Shown here one piece after another: positions 27,484-36,196 of a DNA stretch of 64,000 bases; position 1 is the first letter of the stretch; each line of letters begins with the position of its first letter. The stretch covers positions 1 to 64,000 of the forward strand of contig NZ_PQSS01000039.1 of assembly GCF_002920535.1 (NCBI RefSeq), given 5' to 3'. The position numbers and the translations under genes are program-made. Under the pieces are notes generated by a model, which made no database searches, was not told the DNA's origin, and worked only from the letters and a program-made list of their open reading frames with translations. The stretch is from Streptomyces sp. Ru71 (GTDB taxonomy: Bacteria; Actinomycetota; Actinomycetes; Streptomycetales; Streptomycetaceae).

Positions 27484-28749
27484 ATGACAGACTCATCCCT
27501 CATGAGCGGCAAGGCGGACCCCCGGCCGGCGGGGGAAGGGACCACCTCAAGGACGCGGCTGGACCGGGGGCGCGGTGCGCTCGGGCCCGCGTTGGAGCTC
27601 GTGCACACCGGTCGGGCCCCGACCCGGGCCGTGCTCACCGCCGAACTCGGCGTCACCCGTGCGACCGCCGGCGCGGTGGCCGCGGAGCTGGAGGCGCTGG
27701 GGCTGATCCGCGTCGACGCCCGGCCCAGCGCCCCCGCCGGCTCCCAGGGCCGCCCCTCGCACCGGCTGAACGTCGCCGAGGACGGACCCGTCGCGCTCGC
27801 CGCGCAGGTCCACGCGGACGGCTTCCGTGCCGCCCTGGTCGGCCTCGGCGGGCGCATCGTCGCGACCGCTCCCGGCTGCGAGACCGTGGACGCCGACCCG
27901 GCGAAGGTGCTCGGCTCCGTGGTCGAGGCGGGCGCCCGGCTGCTGCACGAGACGGGCCGCCGGTGCGTCGGCGCGGGGCTCGCCGTGCCCTCCGCGGTCG
28001 CCGAACCGGAGGGCCTCGCGCTCAACCCGCTGCACCTGGCCTGGCCGGTGGGCGCACCGGTGCGGGAGATCTTCGCCGCCTGCGTGCGCGACGCGGGGAT
28101 CACCGGGCCGGCGTTCGCCGCCAACGACGTCAACCTCGCCGCGCTCGCCGAGCACCGGCACGGCGCCGGACGCGGCTCGCGCGACCTGCTGTGCGTGGCC
28201 ACCGGGCACCGCGGCGTGGGCGGCGCGCTGGTGCTCGACGGGCGGCTGCACACGGGCAGTTCGGGCCTCGCCCTGGAGGTCGGCCACCTCACCGTCAACC
28301 CCGAGGGCGGCCGCCCCTGCCACTGCGGCAGCCGCGGCTGCCTCGACGTCGAGGCCGACCCGCTGGCCCTGCTCACCGCCGCCGGCCGCGACCCCGGCCC
28401 GGAGGTGTCGCTGCTCCAGCAGGCCAACGACCTGATCCGGCACGAGTACGACGACCCGGACGTCCGGCGTGCCGTCGAGGCGCTCGTCGACCGCCTGGGC
28501 CTGGGCCTGGCCGGGCTGGTGAACATCCTCAACCCTGACCGGATCATCCTGGGCGGCCTGCACCGCACGCTGCTGGACGCCGACCCCGAGCGGCTGCGCG
28601 CCGTCGTCGCCGACCGCAGCCTGTGGGGCCGCAGCGGCGGCGTGCCCATCCTGGCCTGCTCCCTGGACCACAACAGCCTGGTGGGAGCGGCCGAGTTGGC
28701 GTGGCAGCCGGTGCTGGACGATCCGCTCGGGGCGCTGACCGGCGGCTGA
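27484..28749 (+). CDS. ROK family transcriptional regulator / sugar kinase-like protein
   Basis: Product of 421 residues. An N-terminal winged helix-turn-helix (TRAVLTAELGVTRATAGAVAAELEALGLI) is joined to a ROK domain with the DLAG-like sugar binding loops, GLAVPSAV, and the zinc motif CHCGSRGCLD (Cys-His-Cys). The ATP-type loops are weakly conserved, so it is more likely a regulator (NagC/XylR type) than a kinase. It follows the AlkB-like gene by 10 bases, so the two may share a transcript. ATG 27484 or 27502 could be the start. Confidence 0.85.
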   Translation: MTDSSLMSGKADPRPAGEGTTSRTRLDRGRGALGPALELVHTGRAPTRAVLTAELGVTRATAGAVAAELEALGLIRVDARPSAPAGSQGRPSHRLNVAEDGPVALAAQVHADGFRAALVGLGGRIVATAPGCETVDADPAKVLGSVVEAGARLLHETGRRCVGAGLAVPSAVAEPEGLALNPLHLAWPVGAPVREIFAACVRDAGITGPAFAANDVNLAALAEHRHGAGRGSRDLLCVATGHRGVGGALVLDGRLHTGSSGLALEVGHLTVNPEGGRPCHCGSRGCLDVEADPLALLTAAGRDPGPEVSLLQQANDLIRHEYDDPDVRRAVEALVDRLGLGLAGLVNILNPDRIILGGLHRTLLDADPERLRAVVADRSLWGRSGGVPILACSLDHNSLVGAAELAWQPVLDDPLGALTGG

Positions 28750-28756
28750 CCGCCGG

Positions 28757-29521
28757 CTACAGCGCGGCACCGCCGTCGATCACGAGGTCCGTGCCGACCA
28801 GCGACGCGGCCGCGTCGGAGGCCAGGTACAGCACGGCCTCGGCGACCTCCTCAAGGGACGACACCCGGCCGAGCGGCGACTGGTCCTTCATGCGCACGGC
28901 GCGCTCCGCCTCCGTCTCGCCGGGCCGCAGCGACATCGTCGTGTCGGACGCGCCGGGGCTGACGGCGTTGATGCGCACGCCGTCCGCGATGTACTCCAGT
29001 GCGGCTCCGCGGGTGAGGGAGGCGACGGCCGCCTTGCTCGCCGCGTAGGCGACGGCGAACGGCACCTGCTTGTGGCGCCCGAGGTTGGAGGCGATGTTGA
29101 CGATGGCGCCGCCGCCGGGCTGGGTGCGCATCTGCCGGATCTCCGCCTGCAGGGCGAGGAAGACGCCGGTGACGTTGATGTCGAGCAGTGTCCGCCAGTC
29201 CTCCTCGCAGAGGTCGGCGAGCGGGGCGCCGCGGAAGACGCCCGCGTTGTTCACGGCCACGTCGAGGCTGCCGAACCGGTCGGCGACCGCGCGCACCAGC
29301 GCCTGCACGTCGGCGGCCCGGCTGACGTCGGCGACCTCGGCGACCGCGGTGCCGCCGGCCCGCTCGATCAGCGCGACGGTCTCGTCGAGCGGCTCCCGGG
29401 AGCGGCCGGCCACGACGACCCGGGCGCCCTCGGCGGCGAGGGCGAGCGCGACGGCCCGGCCGATGCCGGTGCCGCCGCCGGTGACGAGGGCGGTGCGGCC
29501 GGAGAAGCGGTTGCTGGACAT
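28757..29521 (-). CDS. Short-chain dehydrogenase/reductase
   Basis: Classical SDR of 254 residues. It has the NAD(P)-binding TGGGTGIG motif at about 15, NNAG in the middle, and the catalytic Tyr-x3-Lys in YAASK with an upstream Ser (INIAS-like VNIASN). The substrate is unknown. It follows the MFS exporter in the same direction 47 bases downstream, so a TetR-controlled exporter-reductase unit is plausible. The ATG at 29521 has GAAGGGAAC upstream. Convergent with the ROK gene, with seven bases between stops. Confidence 0.9.
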   Translation of the reverse strand: MSSNRFSGRTALVTGGGTGIGRAVALALAAEGARVVVAGRSREPLDETVALIERAGGTAVAEVADVSRAADVQALVRAVADRFGSLDVAVNNAGVFRGAPLADLCEEDWRTLLDINVTGVFLALQAEIRQMRTQPGGGAIVNIASNLGRHKQVPFAVAYAASKAAVASLTRGAALEYIADGVRINAVSPGASDTTMSLRPGETEAERAVRMKDQSPLGRVSSLEEVAEAVLYLASDAAASLVGTDLVIDGGAAL

Positions 29522-29568
29522 GGGTGTTCCCTTCGATGGGCGGATGGGCGAGGTCCGGTGACGGTGTG

Positions 29569-30915
29569 TCAGCGGCGGTCGAGGAGGAGCGGGACGGCCG
29601 CGGCCGCGCACAGGGCGGCCGCCGTGCCGAGGCTCGCGGCGTCGTCGCCGACGGCGAGCAGGACGGCGAGGACGACCGTGGGGCCGGTCTCCATGGCCGT
29701 GTTGTGGACGCCGCCCGCAAGACCCGTGCGGTGCGCGGGCACGCGGTCGGTGGCCAGGACGGCGGCGCCGGCGAAGGCCAGGGCCGCCCCCGCGGGCAGC
29801 AGCAGGAACCCGGGCAGTACGCCGTAGCCGTACGGGACGGCCGGGTCGAGTCCGGCGAGCGCGAGGAGCGCCAGGCCCGCCGCGACGCCGGCCAGACCGG
29901 CGCCGGTGACGGCGAGGGGGCCGTGGCGCCGCACCAGGTTCGGGGCCACCCGTCCGGCGGCGACCAGGACCGCGGCGAACGGGGCGAACGCGGCCGAGGT
30001 GGTGAGCGCCGACCAGCCGCGCTCGTCCTGGAAGTGCAGAGAGAACAGAAGGAAGGTGGTCGCGGTTCCGGACGCGGTGAGCGCGGTCGCGGCCAGCCCG
30101 AGCGCGCGGCGCCCGTCGCGCAGGAAACCCGGCGGCAGCAGCGGGTCGGCCGCCCGGCGTTCGGCGGCGGGGAAGACGGCCAGCAGGACCGCTCCCGCGA
30201 GCAGCGGCACCAGCACGTCGGCCGACCCCCAGGGCCGGGCGTCGGTGCGGACCAGGCCCAGGCTCGCCGCCGTGATCCCGGCGGTGGCCAGGACGGCGCC
30301 GGGGGCGTCGAGCGGTGTGCCGCGCGGCCGTACCGGATCGCGCGGCAGCAGGCGCAGCGCCGCCGGAAGGGCGAGCGCCGCCAGGGCCACCGGGACGGCC
30401 AGCGCCCACCGCCAGGACAGCAGGGCGGCGACGACACCGGACAGCAGGTTGCCCGCCGTCGCCCCGAGCACCGACAGCCCGCCCCAGGTCGCCATCGCCC
30501 GGCCGTAGGCGGCCGGGGAACCGGCCAGCGCGCGCAGGACGGCCGTCGCGGCCGGAGCGGTCAGGGCGGCGCCGGCGCCCTGCGCGAAACGGGCCGCGAC
30601 CAGGGCGCCGTAGCCGGGGGCGAGCGGGGCGGCGGCACCGGCGACGGCGAACAGCAGCAGCCCGGCGAGCAGTGTCCGGCGACCGCCGTACCGGTCGGCG
30701 AGCCGCCCGCCGAGCAGCAGCAGCCCCGCGAAGGCCAGGCCGTACGCGGCGCTGAGCACCACCAGCCGCTCGCGGCCCAGTCCGAAGGCGAGCCCGATGC
30801 GGGGCAGCGGGACCGCGATGGCGGCCAGCGTGTAGATCAGGGTGACCTGCACGGTGCCGAGGAGAGCGAAGGCGCGTCGCCCCATGGGCGGGGCCGCGCT
30901 GTCGAGCGCGGTCAT
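29569..30915 (-). CDS. MFS transporter (DHA2-type multidrug exporter)
   Basis: Membrane transporter of 448 residues with about 12-14 predicted segments. The loop 2-3 MFS motif is seen as LLLGGRLADRYGGRR, with later motif C-like GATAGNLLSGVVAALLSWRW. It lacks an obvious substrate clue. A palindromic operator lies 18 bases upstream of the start and a TetR gene is 86 bases further up on the same strand, which fits TetR-repressed drug export. The SDR follows. Confidence 0.88.
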   Translation of the reverse strand: MTALDSAAPPMGRRAFALLGTVQVTLIYTLAAIAVPLPRIGLAFGLGRERLVVLSAAYGLAFAGLLLLGGRLADRYGGRRTLLAGLLLFAVAGAAAPLAPGYGALVAARFAQGAGAALTAPAATAVLRALAGSPAAYGRAMATWGGLSVLGATAGNLLSGVVAALLSWRWALAVPVALAALALPAALRLLPRDPVRPRGTPLDAPGAVLATAGITAASLGLVRTDARPWGSADVLVPLLAGAVLLAVFPAAERRAADPLLPPGFLRDGRRALGLAATALTASGTATTFLLFSLHFQDERGWSALTTSAAFAPFAAVLVAAGRVAPNLVRRHGPLAVTGAGLAGVAAGLALLALAGLDPAVPYGYGVLPGFLLLPAGAALAFAGAAVLATDRVPAHRTGLAGGVHNTAMETGPTVVLAVLLAVGDDAASLGTAAALCAAAAVPLLLDRR

Positions 30916-30932
30916 GGTTCCCCCTCTTTCCA

Positions 30933-30944
30933 GACCGTTCGGTC
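30933..30944. promoter_or_regulatory. TetR operator candidate upstream of MFS gene
   Basis: GACCGTTCGGTC has GACCG/CGGTC half-sites about a two-base centre. A near copy (10 of 12 bases) lies upstream of the TetR gene at 31609-31620. Matching sites at both promoters support control by the adjacent TetR. Confidence 0.65.
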
Positions 30945-31001
30945 AAGTATCAGGGCAGCGAAAAACGCCGCTCCGTGAGAGTGCGCGCGAAGGAACGGGC
31001 G

Positions 31002-31586
31002 TCAGTCCAGCAGCGCGAGCGCCTGCTCCGCCGCGTCGAGCACCCGCGCCGGGTCCGTCGAGGCCTTCCCCACCACCCGGACGCCCTGCATCAGCACCAG
31101 CAGCATGCGGGCCATCGCCTGCGGGTCGCGCCCCTCGGGCAGCTCGCCCTGGGCCCGGGCGCGCAGCAGGGCCGAGTGCAGCAGGGTCTCCACATGCCCC
31201 CAGCTGCGCTCCACCCGGCGGGCGGCGGCGTCGTCGTGCGGGGCCAGCTCGGCCGCCGTGTTGGTGACGAAGCAGCCGCGCTCGCGACGGGCGTCGTCCG
31301 CCGCCTCGGCGGCGAACCGGCGCACCACCGCCCGTACGGCGGGCAGCGCCGGCCCCGGCTGGGACAGCTCCAGCGCGAGCAGCGGGTTGTGCGCCTCGCC
31401 GTAGCGGTCCAGCGCCTTCAGGTACAGGTCGTGCTTGTTGCCGAAGGTGGCGTAGATGCTGGCCCGCCCGATCCCCAGGTGCTCGACCAGGTCGGCCATC
31501 GACGTCGCCTCATAGCCCTTGCGCCAGAAGAGGTCGAGGGCCGACAGGAGGGCGGCGTCCGGATCGAATTCCTTGGTTCGGGCCAT
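31002..31586 (-). CDS. TetR/AcrR family repressor
   Basis: Product of 194 residues. The N-terminal helix-turn-helix domain reads ALDLFWRKGYEATSMADLVEHLGIGRASIYATFGNKHDLY. The C-terminal domain is the variable ligand-binding part (includes a Cys in RGCFVTNTAAEL). It lies just upstream of the MFS and SDR genes in the same direction, and palindromic sites occur before both this gene and the MFS gene, so it probably represses itself and the exporter. The inducer is unknown. Confidence 0.9.
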   Translation of the reverse strand: MARTKEFDPDAALLSALDLFWRKGYEATSMADLVEHLGIGRASIYATFGNKHDLYLKALDRYGEAHNPLLALELSQPGPALPAVRAVVRRFAAEAADDARRERGCFVTNTAAELAPHDDAAARRVERSWGHVETLLHSALLRARAQGELPEGRDPQAMARMLLVLMQGVRVVGKASTDPARVLDAAEQALALLD

Positions 31587-31608
31587 GAGCTGACGCTAGC
31601 TCATTCAA

Positions 31609-31620
31609 GAACGATCGGTC
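31609..31620. promoter_or_regulatory. TetR operator candidate upstream of TetR gene, overlapping the LacI stop codon
   Basis: On the minus strand GACCGATCGTTC resembles the MFS operator at 30933-30944. It lies 23 bases from the TetR start and overlaps the end of the LacI gene (stop at 31619-31621). Confidence 0.5.
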
Positions 31621-32689
31621 AATCAAGGGACGGTGGTGCGGCCACCGAGTCCCGGGCGATGAACGTCGTGTCGAGCGTGACGTGGCGAGGCTCCTCGCCG
31701 CTGCCCTCGATCCGCGCCGTCAGCGCCCGCACCGCACAGGCCCCCAGCTCCTGGACGGGCTGCGCGACCACGCTCATCCGCGGGCGCACCGCGGCGGCCC
31801 AGTCCGGGTCGTCGAAGGTGACCACTGACAGGTCGTCCGGCACGGTCAGGCCGCCCGCCCGCGCGGCCGTCAGCACACCGAGGGCGATCATGCTGTCGGT
31901 GGCGAACACGGCCGTGGGCCGGTCCGCGAGTGCCAGCAGGCCGGCCGCCAGCGCGGCGGGGTCCTGGCGGTGGAAGGCGCCGCGGCGCAGATACCGCTCG
32001 GTGTCCTCGATGCCGGCCTCGCGCAGCGCGGCCCGGTAGCCCTCGATGCGCTCCAGGCCCGTGGTGATCGGGCCGGAAGGGTCCTCGTCACCGGTGCCGA
32101 CCAGGCTGACCAGGCCGATCCGCCGGTGGCCGGCCGCGATCAGGCGGCGCACCGCGTCCTGTGCCGCACCCCGGTTGTCGACGGTGACGGAGTCGCAGGG
32201 CAGGCCGGGCGCGCGGCGGTCCAGCAGGACGACGGGGCAGCCCGAGGTGTGCGCGGCCTTCAGGTGGGCGGCGTCGGCCGTGGAGGCGGGGGAGACGATC
32301 AGGCCGTCGACGTGCTTGTCGAGCAGCGTCTTCACCGCCGCCCGCTCGGCGGTGACGTCCTCGTCGGTGTTGGCGAGCAGCACCTGGTAGCCGGCGGCGC
32401 GGGCCGCGTCGGTGATGCCGCGGGTGACACCGGCGAAGAACGGGTTCTGGATGTCGGCCACGACCACGCCGAGCGTGTGGGTGCGCCCCGTGATCATCGA
32501 GCGGGCCAGCTGGTTGGGCCGGTAGCCCAGCTTCTCGGCGGCGGCGCGCACCTTCTCCCGGGCCTCCGGGGAGACGGACCCGTAGTCCGCGAGGGCGCGG
32601 GAGGCGGTGGAGCGGGACACCCCGGCCTCGCGGGCGACGTCGGGGATGGTGGCGGGGCGGGCGCGGCCGCTGCGTCGGTTCGTCGTCAT
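31619..32689 (-). CDS. LacI family transcriptional regulator of the fructosamine operon
   Basis: Product of 356 residues: N-terminal helix-turn-helix and hinge (TIPDVAREAGVSRSTASRALADYGSVSPEAREKV, then LGYRPNQLARSM) and a periplasmic-binding-protein-like sensor (ADIQNPFFAGVTRGI, VVTFDDPDWAAAVRPRMSVVAQP). It is divergent from a deglycase-kinase-ABC operon, and palindromic LacI-type operators lie in the 161-base gap. The effector is probably the imported sugar-amine or its phosphate, by inference. Confidence 0.92.
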   Translation of the reverse strand: MTTNRRSGRARPATIPDVAREAGVSRSTASRALADYGSVSPEAREKVRAAAEKLGYRPNQLARSMITGRTHTLGVVVADIQNPFFAGVTRGITDAARAAGYQVLLANTDEDVTAERAAVKTLLDKHVDGLIVSPASTADAAHLKAAHTSGCPVVLLDRRAPGLPCDSVTVDNRGAAQDAVRRLIAAGHRRIGLVSLVGTGDEDPSGPITTGLERIEGYRAALREAGIEDTERYLRRGAFHRQDPAALAAGLLALADRPTAVFATDSMIALGVLTAARAGGLTVPDDLSVVTFDDPDWAAAVRPRMSVVAQPVQELGACAVRALTARIEGSGEEPRHVTLDTTFIARDSVAAPPSLD

Positions 32690-32751
32690 GGCAGGGCTCA
32701 GATTATCGGGCGCGCAAGAGGTCTTGACGCTCCGGATCGGCCGGTGGGAAG

Positions 32752-32826
32752 GTTCTCACCACCGCCGGTGAGAACGTTCCCAATCCCCTTCGCCCTTCCG
32801 TGCGGCATGGGATTGGGAACGTTCTC
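32752..32826. promoter_or_regulatory. LacI operator cluster between LacI and the deglycase operon
   Basis: Two 17-base sites, 32770-32786 and 32810-32826, are exact reverse complements of each other; the second reads GGATTGGGAACGTTCTC with the LacI-type core GGGAACGTTC. A third, related inverted repeat, GTTCTCACC (32752-32760) with GGTGAGAAC (32767-32775), overlaps the first. The arrangement suits repression of both divergent genes and possibly looping. Confidence 0.75.
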
Positions 32827-32850
32827 CATCCACCTCTCGGAAGGAAACGC

Positions 32851-33879
32851 GTGAGCACCGCAACCCTGCCCCTCAAGCCCATCACCGAGGACTTCAAGGA
32901 GGCCGTGGCCTTCGCGCTCAGCCAGAACGACACCGCCCGCGCCTTCGTCGACGAGGTCGTCGGGGCCGGCCTGCGCAACGTCTTCCTGGTGGGCTGCGGC
33001 GGCTCGCTCACCGCCGCCTACCCCGTGCAGTACCTGCTTCAGACCCGGGCGCAGTTCCCCGTCTTCCACCTGAACAGCGACGAGTTCAACCACCGCAGGC
33101 CCGCCCTGCTCGGCGAGGGCTCCCTGGTCCTGGTCTCCTCGCACACCGGCACCACCAAGGAGACCGTCGCCGCCGCCCACTACGCCCGTGAGGCCGGCGC
33201 CAAGGTCGCCGCGCTCACCCGCAGCGCGGACAGCCCGCTCGCCCGGGCCGCCCACGTGGCGTTCACCTACCGCAGCGAGGACACCGTCGTCGCCCCGAAG
33301 GGCGTGCTGTTCGGCCAGCTCGCCTACGCCCTGCTGGAGAAGACCGGCGTCGAGGGCGACTACGCGGCCCTGCGCCAGGCCTACGAGGCGCTGCCCGACG
33401 CCCTGTACACCGCGCAGGAGGAGGGCGAGGAGCTCGCCGCCTCGATCGCGGCCGCCCTCGCCGACGAGCGGGTGACCTACGTGCTCTCCGCGGGCCCCAA
33501 CTACGGCGCCGGGTACGGCTTCACCATGTGCTACCTGATGGAGATGCAGTGGAAGCACGGCGGCAGCTACAACGCCGGTGAGTTCTTCCACGGTGCCTTC
33601 GAGGTGGTCACCGAGGACCAGCCGGTGATCCTCTTCCTCGGGGAGGACGCCACCCGCCCGATGGCCGAGCGGGCGAAGACCTTCCTCGACAAGTACACGA
33701 AGAAAGCGCACTACGTGGACTCGACGATGTTCTCCCTCCCGGGCGTGCCGGCCCACCTGCGCGGCGACATCACACCCATCGCCCTGGACGTCTTCGGCAC
33801 CCGCCTCGCCCGCCACTACGAGTCCGTGCGCGGCCACGACCTCGACAAGCGGCGCTACATGTTCCAGGTCGAGTACTGA
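32851..33879 (+). CDS. FrlB-like SIS-domain deglycase (fructoselysine/fructosamine 6-phosphate)
   Basis: Product of 342 residues with two SIS subdomains (NVFLVGCGGSLTAAYP, LVLVSSHTGTTKETVAA; and YVLSAGPNYGAGYGF, YNAGEFFHGAFE). The NSDEFN and HTGTTKET motifs are those of FrlB, which splits fructoselysine 6-phosphate into glucose 6-phosphate and lysine. The neighbouring PfkB kinase and sugar importer support this role. GTG 32851 follows AAGGAAA. Other amine moieties are possible, since related enzymes handle fructoseasparagine or glucoselysine. Confidence 0.85.
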   Translation: MSTATLPLKPITEDFKEAVAFALSQNDTARAFVDEVVGAGLRNVFLVGCGGSLTAAYPVQYLLQTRAQFPVFHLNSDEFNHRRPALLGEGSLVLVSSHTGTTKETVAAAHYAREAGAKVAALTRSADSPLARAAHVAFTYRSEDTVVAPKGVLFGQLAYALLEKTGVEGDYAALRQAYEALPDALYTAQEEGEELAASIAAALADERVTYVLSAGPNYGAGYGFTMCYLMEMQWKHGGSYNAGEFFHGAFEVVTEDQPVILFLGEDATRPMAERAKTFLDKYTKKAHYVDSTMFSLPGVPAHLRGDITPIALDVFGTRLARHYESVRGHDLDKRRYMFQVEY

Positions 33880-33909
33880 GCCACGGCCCCCCGCCCTTGC
33901 TCCACCCCC

Positions 33910-33935
33910 GGCCCGGTGCGGCGCCGCACCGGGCC
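33910..33935. repeat. Perfect 26-bp palindrome between the deglycase and kinase genes
   Basis: GGCCCGGTGCGGC (33910-33922) is followed directly by its reverse complement, GCCGCACCGGGCC (33923-33935). There is no loop beyond the turn. It could be a partial terminator or RNA-processing hairpin that lowers downstream expression, or an operator. Confidence 0.7.
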
Positions 33936-33970
33936 GCCCCGTACCCGCACCCCTTTGCCGAGGAACCTTC

Positions 33971-34789
33971 ATGCGCATCTGTGGAGTCGGCGACAACGTC
34001 GTCGACCGCTACCCCCAGCGCGGCCTGATGTACCCGGGCGGCAACGCCCTCAACGTCGCCGTGCACGCCGCCCGGCTCGGCGCCGAGTCCGCCTACCTCG
34101 GCGTCACCGGCAACGACACCGCCGGCGCTCACATCCGCGCCGCCCTCGCCGCCGAGGGCATCGGCCTCGACCGACTGCGCACCGCCGACGGCCCCAACGC
34201 GTACGCCACCGTGTACGTCGAGGAGGACGGCAACCGCACCTTCGGCGAGTGCGACCCCACCGTCTCCCACTTCACCCCCGACGCCGCCGACCTCGCCTGG
34301 CTGCGCCGCTTCGACCTGATGCACACCGGCGACTGCAGCCGCCTGGAGGACCAGCTGCCGCGCCTGGCCGCCGCCTGCCCGGTCAGCTTCGACTTCTCCG
34401 ACCGCCCCTGGTCCTACGCCGCACCCCTCCTGCCGTACGTGCGCGCCGCCGTCTTCTCCCGCCCCGACGCCGGCGACACCGACGCCCTCGGCCTGATCGG
34501 GCGTGCCGTCGAGGCCGGGGTGCGCCTGGCCGTGGTGACACGGGGTGCCCGCGGGGCGCTGATCCACTGCGAGGGCACCGTGCACCACCAGGGCGTCGTG
34601 CCCGTCGAGGCCACCGACACCCTGGGGGCCGGCGACTCCTTCATCGCGGCCCTGCTCGTCGCCCTGCACCACGAGGGGCGCCCCCTCGCCGACGCCGCCG
34701 CCCGCGCCGCCGCCTACGCCGCCGAGGTCTGCACCCAGCCCGGAGCGTTCGGCCACCCGCTCGCCTTCGAGGCCGCCGGCACGCTCTGA
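33971..34789 (+). CDS. PfkB family sugar kinase (FrlD-like fructoselysine 6-kinase)
   Basis: Ribokinase-like kinase of 272 residues. The start reads MRICGVGDNVVDRY with the sugar-binding GGNALNVAVHAARLG, and the PfkB signature DTLGAGDSFIAALLVAL holds the catalytic Asp. It most likely phosphorylates the Amadori product at C6 before the FrlB-like deglycase acts. It lies 91 bases after the deglycase gene with AGGAACC upstream of ATG 33971. Substrate assignment rests on context. Confidence 0.85.
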   Translation: MRICGVGDNVVDRYPQRGLMYPGGNALNVAVHAARLGAESAYLGVTGNDTAGAHIRAALAAEGIGLDRLRTADGPNAYATVYVEEDGNRTFGECDPTVSHFTPDAADLAWLRRFDLMHTGDCSRLEDQLPRLAAACPVSFDFSDRPWSYAAPLLPYVRAAVFSRPDAGDTDALGLIGRAVEAGVRLAVVTRGARGALIHCEGTVHHQGVVPVEATDTLGAGDSFIAALLVALHHEGRPLADAAARAAAYAAEVCTQPGAFGHPLAFEAAGTL

Positions 34790-34821
34790 TCCCTCCGACC
34801 CCCGACCGCCAGGAGCCACCG

Positions 34822-36153
34822 ATGCGCCGAACACCCGCCCTCACGGCCGGCTGCCTGCTCACCACCCTGCTGATGCTGCTGGTCAGCGGCTGCGGGCAAC
34901 GGCCGGTCACCGTCACCCCGAACGACTTCGCGCTGCACGGCCGCCCGCAGGGACACCTCACCGTCCTGGAGAAGTGGGCCGACCCCGAGTACGCGCCCTA
35001 CTTCCAGCAGGCCGTGCGCGCCTACGAGAAGCAGAACCCCGGCGTCACCATCGAGCTCCAGGCCGTCGGCGACCAGCCCTACAAGGACCGCATCGCCGTC
35101 CTCGCCGCCTCCCGCGAGCTGCCGGACATCTTCTTCGCCTGGCCGGGCCAGTACGCCCGCAAGTTCGCCGACGGCCGGCTCGCCGCCGACCTGAGCAGCG
35201 AGCTCAAGGGCACGGCGTGGGGCGGGAGTTTCGAGCGCAACGCCCTCGACGCCTTCACCTTCGACGACAAGTCCTACGGCGTCCCGCTCGACGTCGACGC
35301 CAAGGTGTTCGCGTACAACACCGCCCTGTTCGCCAAGGCCGGTGTCACCGCGCCGCCGCGCACCTTCCCGGAGCTGCTCACCGCCTGCGACCGCATCCGG
35401 AAGGCCGGCTACACCCCGCTCGCCTTCGGCAACCAGTACGGCTGGCCCGCCGGCCACTTCCTCACCCAGTTCAACGCCGCCGAGGTCCCGGCCGACGTTC
35501 TCGCCCGCGACTACGACGGCCGGGGCGGCTTCAGCCACCCCGGCTACGCCCGCGCCCTGGAGGACCTCGCCCGGCTCAAGCAGCGCTGCATGGCCCCGGG
35601 CGGCACCAGCATGAGCCACGAGTCCGCGCAGGCCCGCATGCTCTACGGCAAGGCCGCCATGCAGTACATCGAGACCCTGGAGTTCTCCTACCTCACCGAA
35701 CAGGGCGGCGCCCCCGAGGAGTTCGCCGGCCACTGGGACTTCTTCCCGATGCCGGGCATCCCCGGGGCGCAGGGCGACCCGCGGGCCATCGCGGGAGGGG
35801 CGGACGGACTGCTCGTCTCCAACGCCTCACCCCACAAGGCCCTCGCCGTCGACTTCCTGAAGTTCCTCACCAGCCGCGCGCAGGCCCGCACCCTGGTCCG
35901 CGACCTCGGCTGGCTCAGCGCCGTCAAGGGCACCGCCGACGCGGCCGAACTGCCCGGGCTCGCCAAGGCCCAGCGCACCATCGCCGGGCACCACATGGCC
36001 GTATGGCTGGACACCCGGGCCGGCGAGAAGATCGTCAACCCCTATCTGTCCGCGGCCGAGGCCGTCCTCGCCGGACGCACCTCCCCACAGGCGGCCCTGC
36101 GCGAGGTGCGGCGCGGCGCCGAGCAGGCCCGGCGCTACGGAGTCACCCCCTGA
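34822..36153 (+). CDS. ABC transporter substrate-binding lipoprotein for sugar
   Basis: Family 1 solute-binding protein of 443 residues, exported and lipid-anchored. A signal peptide ends in the lipobox LVSGC with Cys at about residue 24. The body has the fold's recognisable pieces (LTVLEKWADPEYAPYFQQAV, PDIFFAWPGQYA, PLDVDAKVFAYN, GLLVSNASPHKALAVDFLKFL). The ligand is probably a fructosyl amino acid, based on its place behind deglycase and kinase genes. The ATG follows AGGAGCC. Confidence 0.88.
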   Translation: MRRTPALTAGCLLTTLLMLLVSGCGQRPVTVTPNDFALHGRPQGHLTVLEKWADPEYAPYFQQAVRAYEKQNPGVTIELQAVGDQPYKDRIAVLAASRELPDIFFAWPGQYARKFADGRLAADLSSELKGTAWGGSFERNALDAFTFDDKSYGVPLDVDAKVFAYNTALFAKAGVTAPPRTFPELLTACDRIRKAGYTPLAFGNQYGWPAGHFLTQFNAAEVPADVLARDYDGRGGFSHPGYARALEDLARLKQRCMAPGGTSMSHESAQARMLYGKAAMQYIETLEFSYLTEQGGAPEEFAGHWDFFPMPGIPGAQGDPRAIAGGADGLLVSNASPHKALAVDFLKFLTSRAQARTLVRDLGWLSAVKGTADAAELPGLAKAQRTIAGHHMAVWLDTRAGEKIVNPYLSAAEAVLAGRTSPQAALREVRRGAEQARRYGVTP

Positions 36154-36196
36154 GCGACCCACACACCCCCGAACCCGCCCCGAAGGAGGTGCCCCC

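Noticed and set aside
28757..30946. A 729-residue minus-strand fusion
   Set aside because: The upstream half is a shifted frame of the MFS gene. Only the SDR part from ATG 29521 is real.
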